From the NCBI GenBank assembly GCA_030549495.1, contig JAUIRK010000192.1, positions 1 to 64,000 on the forward strand: DNA of 64,000 nucleotides, written 5' to 3'. Shown here in pieces: positions 37,926 through 49,000 of the stretch (positions within the stretch are counted from its first letter, which is position 1; every line of letters starts with the position of its first letter). A program made the translations under genes and the position numbers. The notes beneath the pieces were generated by a model. That model saw only the letters and a program-made list of their open reading frames with translations, was not told the origin of the DNA and made no database searches. This DNA comes from Nectonema munidae. Its lineage: Eukaryota; Nematomorpha; Nectonematoida; Nectonematidae.

Positions 37926-38047
37926 CCTTTTGAGGACTAGAATTTTGAAGACTAATCGTCTGCTTTATTTTTCAATGCAATTTTGTATATCTAAAGCAGG
38001 CGATTTTCATTTCTTGGGGCACCGGTGTCCCACCGGTCTTCAAAGGG
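37926..38047 (-). mobile_element. piggyBac-type MITE, copy 5 (divergent)
   Basis: From the right end inward (after TTAA at 38048..38051) it reads CCCTTTGAAGACCGGTGGGA, then CACCGGTGCCCC, forming the arms ACCGGTG/CACCGGT. The left end is CCTTTTGAGGAC. Internal AGCAGACGATTAG and AATCGTCTGC words link it to the other copies. Confidence 0.65.
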
Positions 38048-38415
38048 TTAATGAAAAATTGTAGGAAACAAAACACCATTAAAAAAGACACTTGATTTAT
38101 GCGTATTTTAATAAAAAATTTATTCTCAAATTAGATCCAAATAAAATTCTAAATATATAAAAAGATTTACAAAATTAAAAGATACAATAATATACCATAA
38201 AAACAACAGTAAGAACAGAAGCTTGGTTTTCTAATAGGGATAGGAAATTAAAATGTTGTTGTCTGTAACTAAGCAAAATCGTTAAAAAAATTGATATTTT
38301 GTCAAGGTTTAAGATTTGATTAATCAAAAAATAATGAACTATAAATTTAAAAATTCTAACATTATATGGATAAATTAGGAACGTTATTTCAGTATAGGAT
38401 TCAACAAATCGTCTT

Positions 38416-38495
38416 AGATAGGAGCCTGAGTAATGTCGTTTAGATGCTTGGTTTCTATGTCATAAGGTCTCTTGGATTCGAAATTCTGGAGTGGT
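38416..38495 (+). repeat. Possible SINE fragment
   Basis: A tRNA-like head, GTCGTTTAGATGCTTGG, is followed about 25 bp later by GGATTCGAAATTC, similar in layout to the A and B boxes of the SINE copies at 9500 and 23905. The body afterwards does not clearly match. Confidence 0.3.
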
Positions 38496-38689
38496 TTAGC
38501 AAATCAACCTTTTTGAAAGCAAATCAAAAACTCTAATCAAAATTTAGAAAACAACAAATCAAATCTAAACTAGATCCAAATAAAAATCACTAATCTAAAT
38601 CAAAACAGGATTTACAAATCAAATCAATAGTTTATTAAAATAACTACTCGAGTCGAACATCATGCCAAGCTGCTCTGAAATTCTTATCA

Positions 38690-39340
38690 AAAATATTTTA
38701 CAAACGATGTCAGAACTATATAATTATAATAATCCATTGTTTCAATATGTACACAATAAGTAAGCAATGTTTATCACAGTGTCTCAAAGGGCCTTATAGT
38801 ATTTTTGAGCAAACACATGTTGATGATCCACTAGATTTTCTCATCTTCTGTCACAGTGATTCTATTTCTCTTTCTGTCTCCTCTGTTTTTCTCTTCCGCT
38901 TTCTCTGCTAAAACTCAATCACTCAAGTTTTTTTCAAAAAAGGTCACTGTTAATCTTTATCAGTACGTTTGTTACATTTTGTAACAGTTGAAAACTTTAA
39001 TTTTTTCAAATCAAGAAATTTTTTTTCAATAGCTATTTAGAAATTAATATTTTGACTAGCTATTCAGTTTAGAAGCAAAAATACTCTATTTGTTTAATAT
39101 TTGAGCAGAGATATTTTTTATAATGTTCGATTGTTAAATTCTGTAAGGAACATTGTACATAATTAATTACTTTTTTTAAGAAAATTGGTTGATTATTATA
39201 ATAAAAATAAAATATCGAAACAAAAATTTCAGTTGTTAAAAATAAACTTGATCTATTTATGACAACTTTCAAAATTTTATTTGTAAACAGAGAAATTGTA
39301 AAAAAAAGGCAATGATTTTCTTGTTCTCGTATACTATGAT
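38690..39340 (+). repeat. Dispersed repeat, copy with empty MITE site
   Basis: This is the reverse-orientation partner of 24545..25640 (see there). Here the sequence between CTATTCAGTTT and AATACTCTATTTG is uninterrupted, showing the state before the piggyBac MITE inserted in the other copy. Confidence 0.75.
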
Positions 39341-39656
39341 TTTTATGATTTCTGTTAGTTTAAATGGTTTTTAAGGATTTTGTGTTTTTAGACTTAAATA
39401 ATTTTATGAAGTAATTAAACTACCGTTTTTTGTATACTATGATTCCTTACAAAATGTAAAATTACAAGCGTTACCAAATCACTAATCATTTTTTGATCTG
39501 CTCTAACTCCAATTACAACAGGACTTTCTTTTTGATTTAACAAATTATTACATTTTATTTTTGTTCTTAGCTTTTATTATTTGTTCAATTTCAATTTATT
39601 ATATGTTAATTTAATCTCTAAAATCTCATTTTGTTTGCATTGTTTAAGTTTATTCA

Positions 39657-39945
39657 ATGGATTCTTCCTGTTTTTTAAATATTATTTATAAACTTGGAGA
39701 CACTGTTGAAACTCTTACAAAAAAGGAAATAAAATCTGAATTAGAAAATATCGCTAAAACTTTTGAAAATTCATATAAATGATAAATTGAACAAAATTGA
39801 AAAATTAATCGTTGAGTCTTGTCAGAAAAATTATTCGGACGTTGTAAAAGATGATACATTCAAGGGAAGCTTATCCAGTCCTAAAGCAAGTGTTAATTCT
39901 AATTGTTTCGGAAGATCTGAGCTAAAGTCATGTCAACAAAATTAG
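39657..39945 (+). pseudogene. Small helical ORF upstream of PHD-OTU-MULE copy
   Basis: ATG 39657 opens MDSSCFLNIIYKLGDTVETL and a charged helix (KKEIKSELENIAKTFENSYK), then stops at 39781. A shifted frame continues (DKLNKIEKLIVESCQKNYSD) to the TAG at 39943. The helix plus a SYSDVV-like motif resembles the N-terminal accessory protein of various transposons (ORF1-like). It may be the first ORF of the element at 40500, with the hAT fragment at 39961 inserted between. I do not recognise a named family. Confidence 0.35.
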
Positions 39946-39960
39946 TAAATAAATTTTAGT

Positions 39961-40497
39961 AAACTCTTAAGCGTCTGCACTGACGGAGCGCAGTCGATTA
40001 TTGGTAGAGTTCCTGGAACTGTAGCCTTTCTCGAAAAGTTTTTAGGTCGTCCACTTTTGAAATATCATTGCATTATACACCAAGAGTCCCTCTGTGGAAA
40101 AATTTTGAATTTTCAACATGTTATGATACCAGTGTAAAATGTGTGAATAAAATTAGAGCAAGAGGCTAAAAAAGGAGAGAATTCAAAGAATATTGTGAAC
40201 TGTTAGATATGGAATATGGTGATCTCACCCTTCATTGCGAAGTGCGTTGGCTTTCTAGAGGACAAGTTCTCAGATTTTGGAAACTGAAAAATCTTGTACA
40301 TGATTTTCTTGAAGAGAACGAAGAGCTGGCTGAAGAAGGGGCCTTTTTGTGTGATGAAAAGTGGTTGTTTGATTTAACATTTTTACTTGATATTACCAGC
40401 CATCTCAATGACCAAAATTCAAAACCAATATACAGATGGAATCAAAGGTTGGAGCCGCTAGCTTTATTTTTGTATGACTTTATTTTTTAAAGCAAAA
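39961..40497 (+). pseudogene. GTF2IRD2-like hAT transposase fragment
   Basis: The frame begins CTDGAQSIIGRVPGTVAFL, then HCIIHQESLCGKILNFQ, a short broken part (KIRARG), then YGDLTLHCEVRWLSRGQVLR and WLFDLTFLLDITSHLNDQN. It stops after FLYDFIF. This matches the middle of hAT transposases related to general transcription factor II-I repeat domain protein 2 (CTDG, HCIIHQ, EVRWLSRG motifs). The N-terminal BED finger and C-terminal dimerisation region are absent. Frameshifts occur around 40130..40170. Confidence 0.85.
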
Positions 40498-40499
40498 TA

Positions 40500-43111
40500 A
40501 TGAGCTCGCATTGTTTTGTTTGCCAGGTTGAAGATGAAGTTGCGAAGTTGAAGTGCGCCATCTGTTTTGAAACATCTCATTCGAGCTGCCTCATGTTACT
40601 GATGATGAACAGGCTTTTTTTGATTTTAATGCACTAGATTTTATTTGTTGTAACTGCTGTTACCATAAAGAGCTATATGTTTTTTTCAAAGGACATAAAC
40701 GTTTGGAGGCCGATTATAATTGTTTGAAAAAATTTGATTTAGATTTTGATACCTTTTTAAATAAATTGAAAATTTTTGCTAGAGCTGAAATGATTTTTTA
40801 GGAAACGAAAGTTTGATTTTCTCCAAAGCTTGTCTACAGTATAATAGCCCTATTGATACCACTTCACGAAAAATTGTTGATTATTATGAGTTAGGCTCAA
40901 ATTTCATTCCCTTAAGTTCAACCCCTGATGGTAGTTGTTTTTTTAATTCTATTTCAAGATTTTTTTATGATAATGAGAACAAAGCAGTTGCTTTTCGTTT
41001 GTATAGAGTTAATTTTAAATTCAGAGAGCTACAAAAATGAAAATTTTGAAAAAGTTTGAGATTTCAAAGATGGTCTTCGAAACTGTTTATTACTCAATCA
41101 ATGGTTAGTCTAATATTTTCACGATATCAGCTATGGTTACTGCAATAAATCATTCAATAAATGTTATATATCCACCGTATAATTCAAAGCTGAACAGAGT
41201 TCGTGATATTTTGAATACAACTATTAAGCCTTTGAAAGAAATTAATATTCTTTTTTCATGTACATATTTAAATTCTCAAATACGCATTAATGACAATCAC
41301 TTTGTAGTATTAGTTCATTCATACCTACATTCATCTTGTTCTCTATATTTAAAACAAAATACTCCTATTCTTACATCGAAAAGTGTACAACCTCAGCGCT
41401 CTAATTTGGATCGTTTTTTCAGAGCATAATTACATTAAATCATCTACATTTAACGTCATTAAAAATCTAGATGATTTTTTATCGAAAAAAGAATGCTTTA
41501 ATTTTATTTTAAGTGACGAGATTGATGCTTTAGAGGCAATTCCTCTAGGGGAAAAGAGAATGTATGTTTTAAAATTATTATTAATCCAGCAAAAAGGGGA
41601 TTTATAGATGATTGTGGAGTGTGGATAAATAATTGTTCTAGAAAAATTTTCTACTTTTTATCTGAAGATAAGGGAACTTTTATTTCTTGTGCTAAAATTA
41701 AAAATGAATTAGCTAACGCAATAGTGACACGATATTATTCAAAATTAAAAAAAGATTGCAATTATGTAAGGAGAGTCTCTTATTTTTTAAAGTTTGATGG
41801 AAAGCCTCATTTACTTAATTTTGCCACTGTGGAGTATAAAGGGTTTTTCCAGGCCTCTCTTCACACTCAAATTCTAAATATCAAAACTCAAATTATATTA
41901 GAACTTTTCGAAGTATAAAAATTAAATATTTTAACTCAATTGTCTGAAAATAAATTGATGAAACCTTTAGACTTAGAGCTATATACTAAAACTATTATGG
42001 AAGGAATCAATATCTCTAGGGATATTAATTATATTTAAAATCTTAGAAAATCTATTGAGAGAAAAGAAAATTCAGTAAAGGAAAATTTAGCCGATGAAAT
42101 AAGAAAGCTTTTAAATCGAATTTCTATGAATGATGGATTTATTAAGGCTGCTTTCAACATACCCGGTAAGCCCCCATCCTTAATTGTGCATTCGGATTCT
42201 ACTTTAAGTCATTTTTGTAATGCTATTATGAATGATTATATTGTAGGGGTTGACAGAACCTGTAATATAGGTCCATGTTCATAACCTATTTTGTTTTCCA
42301 AGAAAAAAAACTTATCCGTAAAAAACGAATACCAATCCTGTATTTATTGGACCGGCATTTTTACATTGGGATTCTGAAATAGAAACATATTTACTTTTTT
42401 TTCTCATGTATGTTCTAAAATAAATAGGAATAAAACAATTATAAGATGCGACCAAGAGCGATCTCTTTTATCCAAAATTAAAATAGCTTTCACTAATAGT
42501 ATAGTAACACTTTGTACACGGCATCTCAAAGAAAATTTATTAAGGTGAAATAATTATTTGAAAATTCTGAAGAACGATGCTTTCAAAGAAATGGAATCTA
42601 CTTTTTTTCAGCTCTAATGGACTTTTCATTTACAGACAAAAATAAATTTGACGAATTATCTACACTTATTCTATTGAAATATTCAAATTTTGGAAGTTAT
42701 ATTAAAATTTTTATGAATGTTATAAAAGAGTACATTTTTCCCGCGTGTTTTAGCACCTGCAATACCGCATGTATGGAAGAATAATGGATGTGAATCCAAA
42801 AATCACATTTTGAAACTAAGAAAATAATAAGGATTGTAACACTTTTGTTTGAAGAGGTCAAGCGAGATACTTATATGATCGAATCTGCATTATTAGGTCA
42901 GGGGAATGTGTTTTATCGAAGGAATTTTCTTTTTTTAAAAGAATATACTCATAGGGATCGCATTTATATTAATGATAAAATTGACAAGTTCTTAAATTAT
43001 GAATGCTCGCGTAGTTTTGTTTTAACTTCAGATTCAAAGAAAATTTACGTCAAAAGGCCAGCAATTGCTAGAAAACCAAATAACAGAAAGCGCATAAGAA
43101 ATACCAATTAA
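40500..43111 (+). pseudogene. PHD finger + OTU-like + MULE transposase element, copy 1
   Basis: ATG 40500 opens a zinc finger CFVCQVEDE, KCAICFETSHSSC, then FICCNCC (C-x2-C ... H-x2-C ... C-x2-C, PHD-like). The next part is an OTU-like domain: SSTPDGSCFFNSISRFFYDN at about 40918, with Asp and Cys in DGSC, then a second half at 41133..41370 ending in NDNHFVVLVH. The transposase region follows (41619..42560): DCNYVRRVSYFLKFDG, NIPGKPPSLIVHSDSTLSHF, YIVGVDRTCNIGPCS, CDQERSLL, TLCTRHLKENLLR. This is the MULE pattern of two Asp motifs and a CxxH-type end. The C-terminal basic tail (ARKPNNRKRIRN) is at 43060..43111. At least eight frameshifts or stops occur. Confidence 0.75.
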
Positions 43112-43870
43112 GGTAACTTTTTCATTTATATGATATTTAACTGTTTCTAAAATAATTTTTTCAGTTCAATTACAAGTCCTTCATTATCATTTCATCATTT
43201 TCAATTTCCTTTTATCAAGTTTTTTGGTTTAATTCATTTTTTTATGTTCATTTTTCATTTAGGTTTTGGCTGAAATTTTTTTTTCATCTGTAAGGCTTTC
43301 TTATTTTTTGTTGGTGCTCTGGCAAACCAGTTCTAGCATAATTAGTAACCAGGCTAACACTTCACACTAAAATTGATTCTCACTTATTTTTAATTGAGTA
43401 GTTTAATTTAGATATCTAACGATTATTTTTTTAGAGTTAGAATGAAGTCTCAATATCATAATGACTATTGATTTCTTCGTCATATTTGAAGTTTCAGTTT
43501 CTCAAATTCCGTGCAATTACGGGATGCTTTTGCAAAGATGAAGATCGCATGTGATGTTTTGTGAGTCTATATAGAAATAGATTTGGGTAGTTGTGAAGTT
43601 CTGAAGATTTTTAATCAAGTGGTTGTATGAAGTGATTAGGGCTGTACACTCTGCATTATAAGTTGTAGTCAGAATGTTTAGAGTAAAACTTGTAGTGAAG
43701 AAAAGACTTCGATAGGCTCCTTAGTAAAAACGAGTGCGAAAGCGCATTTGTTTTTTGCCTTAGCGGCGTCGATAAAATTCTAGGAGTAAAGAAGTTGGAA
43801 AGTTGTATCAAATTTTTGGGGGGTCTGGTTGCCATTTTTTTGTTATGGTCTATAGTTGTTGAAAGTTTAT
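43112..43870. other. No gene seen
   Basis: AT-rich at first, then slightly GC-richer after 43500 without a convincing frame. It could include the 3' untranslated end of the PHD-OTU-MULE copy. Confidence 0.4.
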
Positions 43871-43879
43871 CCCTATTAA

Positions 43880-44125
43880 TTACTGTCTAAACCCTCGATA
43901 AGGGGACATGGGAGCTAGGCATTCTAGAAAAATTCTACATGCATGTCTAGTTTGCTTTTCAGAAATTGCTGGATTTCTTTCCATAGTATCGCTTGGAAAA
44001 TTTTTCTTTGAAAACCACCTCACGTTTGAGTGCAGCAAGAGTCGGGTATGGTTTAAGGGCTCGGCGCTCTGGGTATCAATTACATCTGGAGATTTTTGCT
44101 TAGCTAGTTTCCGACCTTGCACCAT
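43880..44125 (-). other. Unassigned open frame, GC-richer patch
   Basis: 81 codons from ATG 44125 with higher GC than its surroundings. One phrase, HTRLLLHSNVRWFSKKNF, resembles the LLHxxVRWLSK motif of hAT transposases (ZBED/GTF2IRD2 type), but nothing else in the frame supports that. A decayed hAT piece is possible. Confidence 0.25.
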
Positions 44126-44559
44126 ATATTTATTTAATTATAATTCAATTTTTAGGATCCAGAAGTAAATTATTTTTCTTACATTTTTTAAATACGCCTA
44201 ATTCTACACCTCGATGCTTAATATGAATTTAATGATGTGATCTTTAGTTTTTTACTTATCGTTGTGATTTTAAAACAATTTTTTTTATCAATTTGAAATA
44301 TTGATTTGTAGTTCATAATATTGCAAATACGTTTTCAAAACGTGATCAAATACCTACAATGTGATATGATGAATAGCACAGTACAGTTTAAAATCATATT
44401 TTCAGATTTATTATTGTGTGCTTATATTTAATTAAGTTTATCACTTAATACTGATACTTCAAAGCTTGTGTTAATGTTTCTTTCATATCTTATTTGTTTT
44501 CAACAATGAGTGCAAGACAGGGCAAAAATGATCCAAACAGTTTCTGTTACTTTTAACTT

Positions 44560-45404
44560 TTAGTTAAAGAAAAGCGCAGTATTTCACGCCATACCAAGAA
44601 AATGTACAAGGCGTATTCCGATTGTGACCTGGGAGAACAGGATAAGTCATGAGCTCCTCATGTTTGTTGCCTTACAGGTGTGAAGACATTGAGTGCCTGG
44701 TATGCAGGAAAATTTATCGTGAGCAGAAAGATCACTAATGATTGCTATTTCTGTCAGCACAGTGATGAATAGCATCCGATACTTCTCTTATCAGACAAAA
44801 TTTCTCATCCATTCTTGCCCTTTGTCTGGAGTTTCTATCATCAAACCTCAGATATTTCATTATCGCTTCAAATTTATTACGACTCATTGTTTTTTTTTGA
44901 AAATTTCTTTCCCATAATCCTTACTCCAGAAACTGCGTAGCGGTTCACTCCTGCCTTTCAAAACATCTCTAGCAAATCATAATCTAATAAACGCACCAAA
45001 TTTCATCTAATGTCAGATCAAAGTTTTCATCTCCTTTTTTTTCTGGCTTCTAAAATGGAATACTTTATTATCTTTTCCAGTATCATATCATTCATCAGCT
45101 CTTTGAAAACGTGTATAACATCATCAACTCTTGGAAGAAGAAATTTTGATGGACCTCATCAAATTTAGCTTTTGCGTTTTCTTCGAAAAAATTTTTTCAT
45201 CCAACGTGTTTTGTCTTTCGAAACAAATTCCTTTTTTTAGTCAAAACTCGAGCAAACTTTTTTACACTTTTTGCTGATAACTTCACAATTAGTGGAAGTA
45301 CTTGAATTAGTATCAAAACTTAAATCAGATGAAGAACTTTCAATTCCAGTACTTTCATCGCAACTATCATCAAAGATTATAAAATCTTTTGAATGAGCAG
45401 CCAT
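44560..45404 (-). pseudogene. piggyBac transposase pseudogene 4, N-terminal part
   Basis: ATG 45404 starts MAAHSKDFIIFDDSCDESTG, a Ser/Asp/Glu-rich N-terminus typical of piggyBac, followed by KKVCSSFD and, after a stop, KEFVSKDKTRWMKKFF. Further broken patches are RVDDVIHVFKELMNDMIL and LTLDEIWCVY (about 45140..44980), then short pieces down to about 44600. The catalytic core is not recognisable. Matching terminal repeats lie just upstream at 45541..45577 and 45722..45758. Confidence 0.65.
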
Positions 45405-45540
45405 TACCAAACAAAATTGGAGTGAAAAAGAATAAAAAAGTTTTTGATAAATTTAAAAAATATATAATTTAAATTATTATTAAAAACTATTTATTAACTA
45501 TATATAATTATTATAATTTGTAAAGTATAAAAAATGGAAA

Positions 45541-45577
45541 AATGGGTCAAATGACCCACTTTGGTCGTTGTAGGATA
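45541..45577 (-). repeat. piggyBac-type terminal/subterminal repeat
   Basis: Read leftward: CCTACAACGACCAAAGTGGG, then TCATTTGACCC, so the arms GGGTCA/TGACCC flank a short centre. It is a near copy of the repeat at 45722..45758. Confidence 0.7.
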
Positions 45578-45721
45578 TGAGTACCATTTAATGAAAGTCA
45601 AACAGGAAAATTTCAAAATTTAAATATTTTTGTAATTAATATGTGTACATGAAAGTATCGGTTAAGTTTCAGTAAAAAATGAAACAGATTTATGCTTTAA
45701 AAAATATTTTAGTATTTGGTA

Positions 45722-45758
45722 TGGGTCAATTGACCCACTTGGTCGTTCTAGGATTAAC
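45722..45758 (-). repeat. piggyBac-type terminal repeat with TTAA
   Basis: Read leftward: TTAATCCTAGAACGACCAAG, then TGGGTCAATTGACCCATA. The 14-bp palindrome GGGTCAATTGACCC is perfect. It probably marks the 5' end of the piggyBac copy whose coding start is at 45404. Confidence 0.75.
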
Positions 45759-46012
45759 TAATTGTAATGTAGAAAGCAAAATAGGATGCAATTGTCAAAA
45801 AGTATGTGTTTTTAGCGGTCAAAATTTTCCGTTTTATGTTTTTTCAACTTTTCTGATTGTAATTTGAAACCCGAATATAAAAGTTAAATAATAAAAATTC
45901 TATAAAACTAAGCACCTAAAAATAAAAATACTTATATAAATACCTAGGTCTTAACATGAATTAACAATATTTCATGTTGGCAAATAAGTGATAATTAAGA
46001 ATATAAGTTTAA

Positions 46013-49000
46013 CCAGGGGGGGGGGGGGGGGGGGGGGGGTTAAAAACTAGGAAAAAATAGCCCAGGGGGGGTGGGTGGGTATACATGAATGTGAAAAAAA
46101 TTTTTAGTACCCTACCTTTAATAAATAGTATACAACAAAAAATATAATAAATTTAATACAATAAAAAACATTTTTCAATTTCAATATTGCAGTAATTTAA
46201 TAATTAAAAAAAATTATTTTTTTTATCAAAATTTAATAAATTTAAATTACCTCTTTGAACATTTTCAATCCTAATTTTTATATGGACGTGATAAAAATTT
46301 TCGAAAAAATATGAAAGTATATTGTATTATAGAATATTGATTCAAGGTTCTTTTTTTTTTGTTTTTTTTCTAATTTAATTTAAAGCAATAAAAAACTAAT
46401 TTAATTAGTTTAAACTATGTATGCTTATCTTACACATAATGAAAAATCAATATTTTTATATATATTATCTAAGAAATCCAGACATTAAAAATGTAAATTT
46501 TATTGAGAATTTCTGCATCCGAAGAAATATTAAACATAACAAAAAGCATAGTTCAAGAAGTTGTACAAAGAATAGATAGAGGATTTCAAACGAAAAAATC
46601 GATGAATTTGAACAACTTGGAAATAGAATTTAACAACAATATTGTACCGTTAAAAAAAGGCGAATCTATCCAAGTGAATAATATTAAAAAGTGTGGAGGG
46701 TTTAAAGTCGGAAAAAACAGTGATGGTCAATCTTTACCTATTCACAAGTTTGAAGAATGTGGTTTTATATATGAGAATAAGAGCTTTCATCACGAAGATT
46801 GTGCAAATAATAATTATATTTTGATTGATGAAGAAACAAAGTTAAATATTAATGTTAAATGTTTCGATTTACAATATGAAAAAATTTTTATTAAATTGAT
46901 TGAGAATTCTTCCAAGTCCCATGATGGAATGATCAGTTATAACTTTACATATTTTTCGCACTTTCAGTTGAGTCAAAGACTGAAGTGTGTTCAAAATGAA
47001 AAAAGATCGTAGCGACTGCAACTTCTTAAAAAAAGTCATAAATTATCAACTTTAAATAACACGCTCGCATTATATCAAAGGTTTTTACTGTCTCTATCTG
47101 AAAACAATTTACCAAGACTTGGTATCATACTTGAATCCGTTTTTAGAAAGAACAAGAATATAAAAACAGTCATTGAAAAGTTTCAAATGGCAATAAAAAA
47201 TGTTTATTCTTTCAAGTATTCAATGGACGAAAAAAATTTAGCACTCTTGGTTTTAAAGTTTGGTGGTCCAAGTCTTTTAGGTATTTTGCATAATGCAGGA
47301 GTTTTTCCAAGTGTTTCGACAGCATATAGAATGTGTAAAGGCTACAGTGTTATAACTTCATCAGTTAAAAGTTCAGCTACAGAATGTTTTGAACAGAATT
47401 TTAATTCACAAAGACTTTTTGGATTATCACTCAAAATTGATGAAACCTTCATCAAACCTACTCTTTCATATAGTTCTAATGATAATCTTGTATACGGACT
47501 TTGTAAACAACATTCAGAATGCAAAAATCTTTTTATAAATGATTACGAAGATATCGAACAAATAGAAAACTGGCTTAAAAATAAAGAAATTCATGTACCA
47601 AGTGAGTGTTTTTCTGTTGGAGTGAACTGCTTGAATGCTGCGGAATCTATTACTCCTATTTTGTTCTGGCCAAGTTGCAAACGCAACAATTATGTTTTTC
47701 TCTATAAAACAATCAATGGCTTTTTGACTACTTTGAAGTCAAAATTTAATGCAAGCAATTTTTGTACTGATGGAGATCCTTGTAGGAGGAGATTTTTTTC
47801 AGAATTTTTGAATAAACCTTTGGATTCCAGATTTGAATGGTTTCATTACATATCTGATTTACCTTTCATCGATTTAATTGCTGGAATGAATGGAAACTTG
47901 TAACTACGATCCAAAACACATGGTTAAAAGAATGTGGCACTATGTTTTGAAGGAAAAACTGTGCTTAAAGTCTACAAATGTAAAAAAGGAAGAGATACAA
48001 AATTTTTTCCATGGAAAAAATGATGCTAGGTCTTTGACCATGCCATCTGATAAGCAAAATGTCTCTTGTGCGACTGAATTTCTCTTGACACTCAAAGAAA
48101 AATTCGAAGAAGGAAATTTAAATTTCCGATTAACGCAAATACAAAAAGAACTATATCAGTTTTCCAAAGTAATCGATGGCTTACTAGCATGGTACGTTTA
48201 CACAGATATTGATATTTCAGAACAACTTCGAAAGTTCTCGTGTGCTTCGTACTTGCTCTTATTTTTATCACAAGCAAACAATCTTTTTATTCCTTCTCAG
48301 CTTTATCATGATATACAAGCATCCTTTCAAGACGCCATATTTTGTGCCGCCAAGTCAAAATTTTTTACACCAACAGAACCTCTTTATTTTTTATTAAATG
48401 GTACTGATCCTTTAGAACGGTTATTTGGAAATCTCAAAATGAGAGTTAATGGTTTACACATGTCTCATCTAGAAGCCGTTAATGCGTGCTCTTCTCTTTC
48501 GGTTTGTGATCAAATACTTTCACAGGATTGTTTTAGGGGTAAAAAATCTAGAACGATGAAACGATTATGCTTAGATTATTCTAATCCTAACTCTTGGAAT
48601 GCTGATTTATTGACGCTTGAAAATGTGAATATTAAAAGCTGTTGAATGAAAGGCTACTATGAAGCTTGCTACCTGTCTGAAGCTGATGTTGACAGTTTGG
48701 TCAATAAGAGAGTTACGTTAAGGTGTCCATATCGAGAAGGCCGCTTAATTGGAGTTAGACTTTCAACTGAAGATCCTTTTCTATTAGAAGAAAATCGAAA
48801 TAGTGCTCTGGTGTTTCCTCTGAATGAAAAAGATTTTACTTCTGTAGAAGCTCTGTTAGAAGTAATAAAAGAGAAGCACGAACCAACAGTATATATAGAT
48901 GGAACCAAAATTTATAAATCAACTTGTCTAAAAAATTTAATCAGGAAAACTCCTTTGAGCAAAGATAGGTTGAAAAGAGTCAGGGGTCTCTCTTTAGAAA

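Noticed and set aside
38690-39340. Possible 5' exon of CCT8
   Set aside because: The stretch is a dispersed repeat matching 24545..25640 and shows no YGPN-type exon end.
47342-48908. - strand frames within 47.3..48.9 kb
   Set aside because: Antisense shadows of the KDZ-like transposase read on the + strand.
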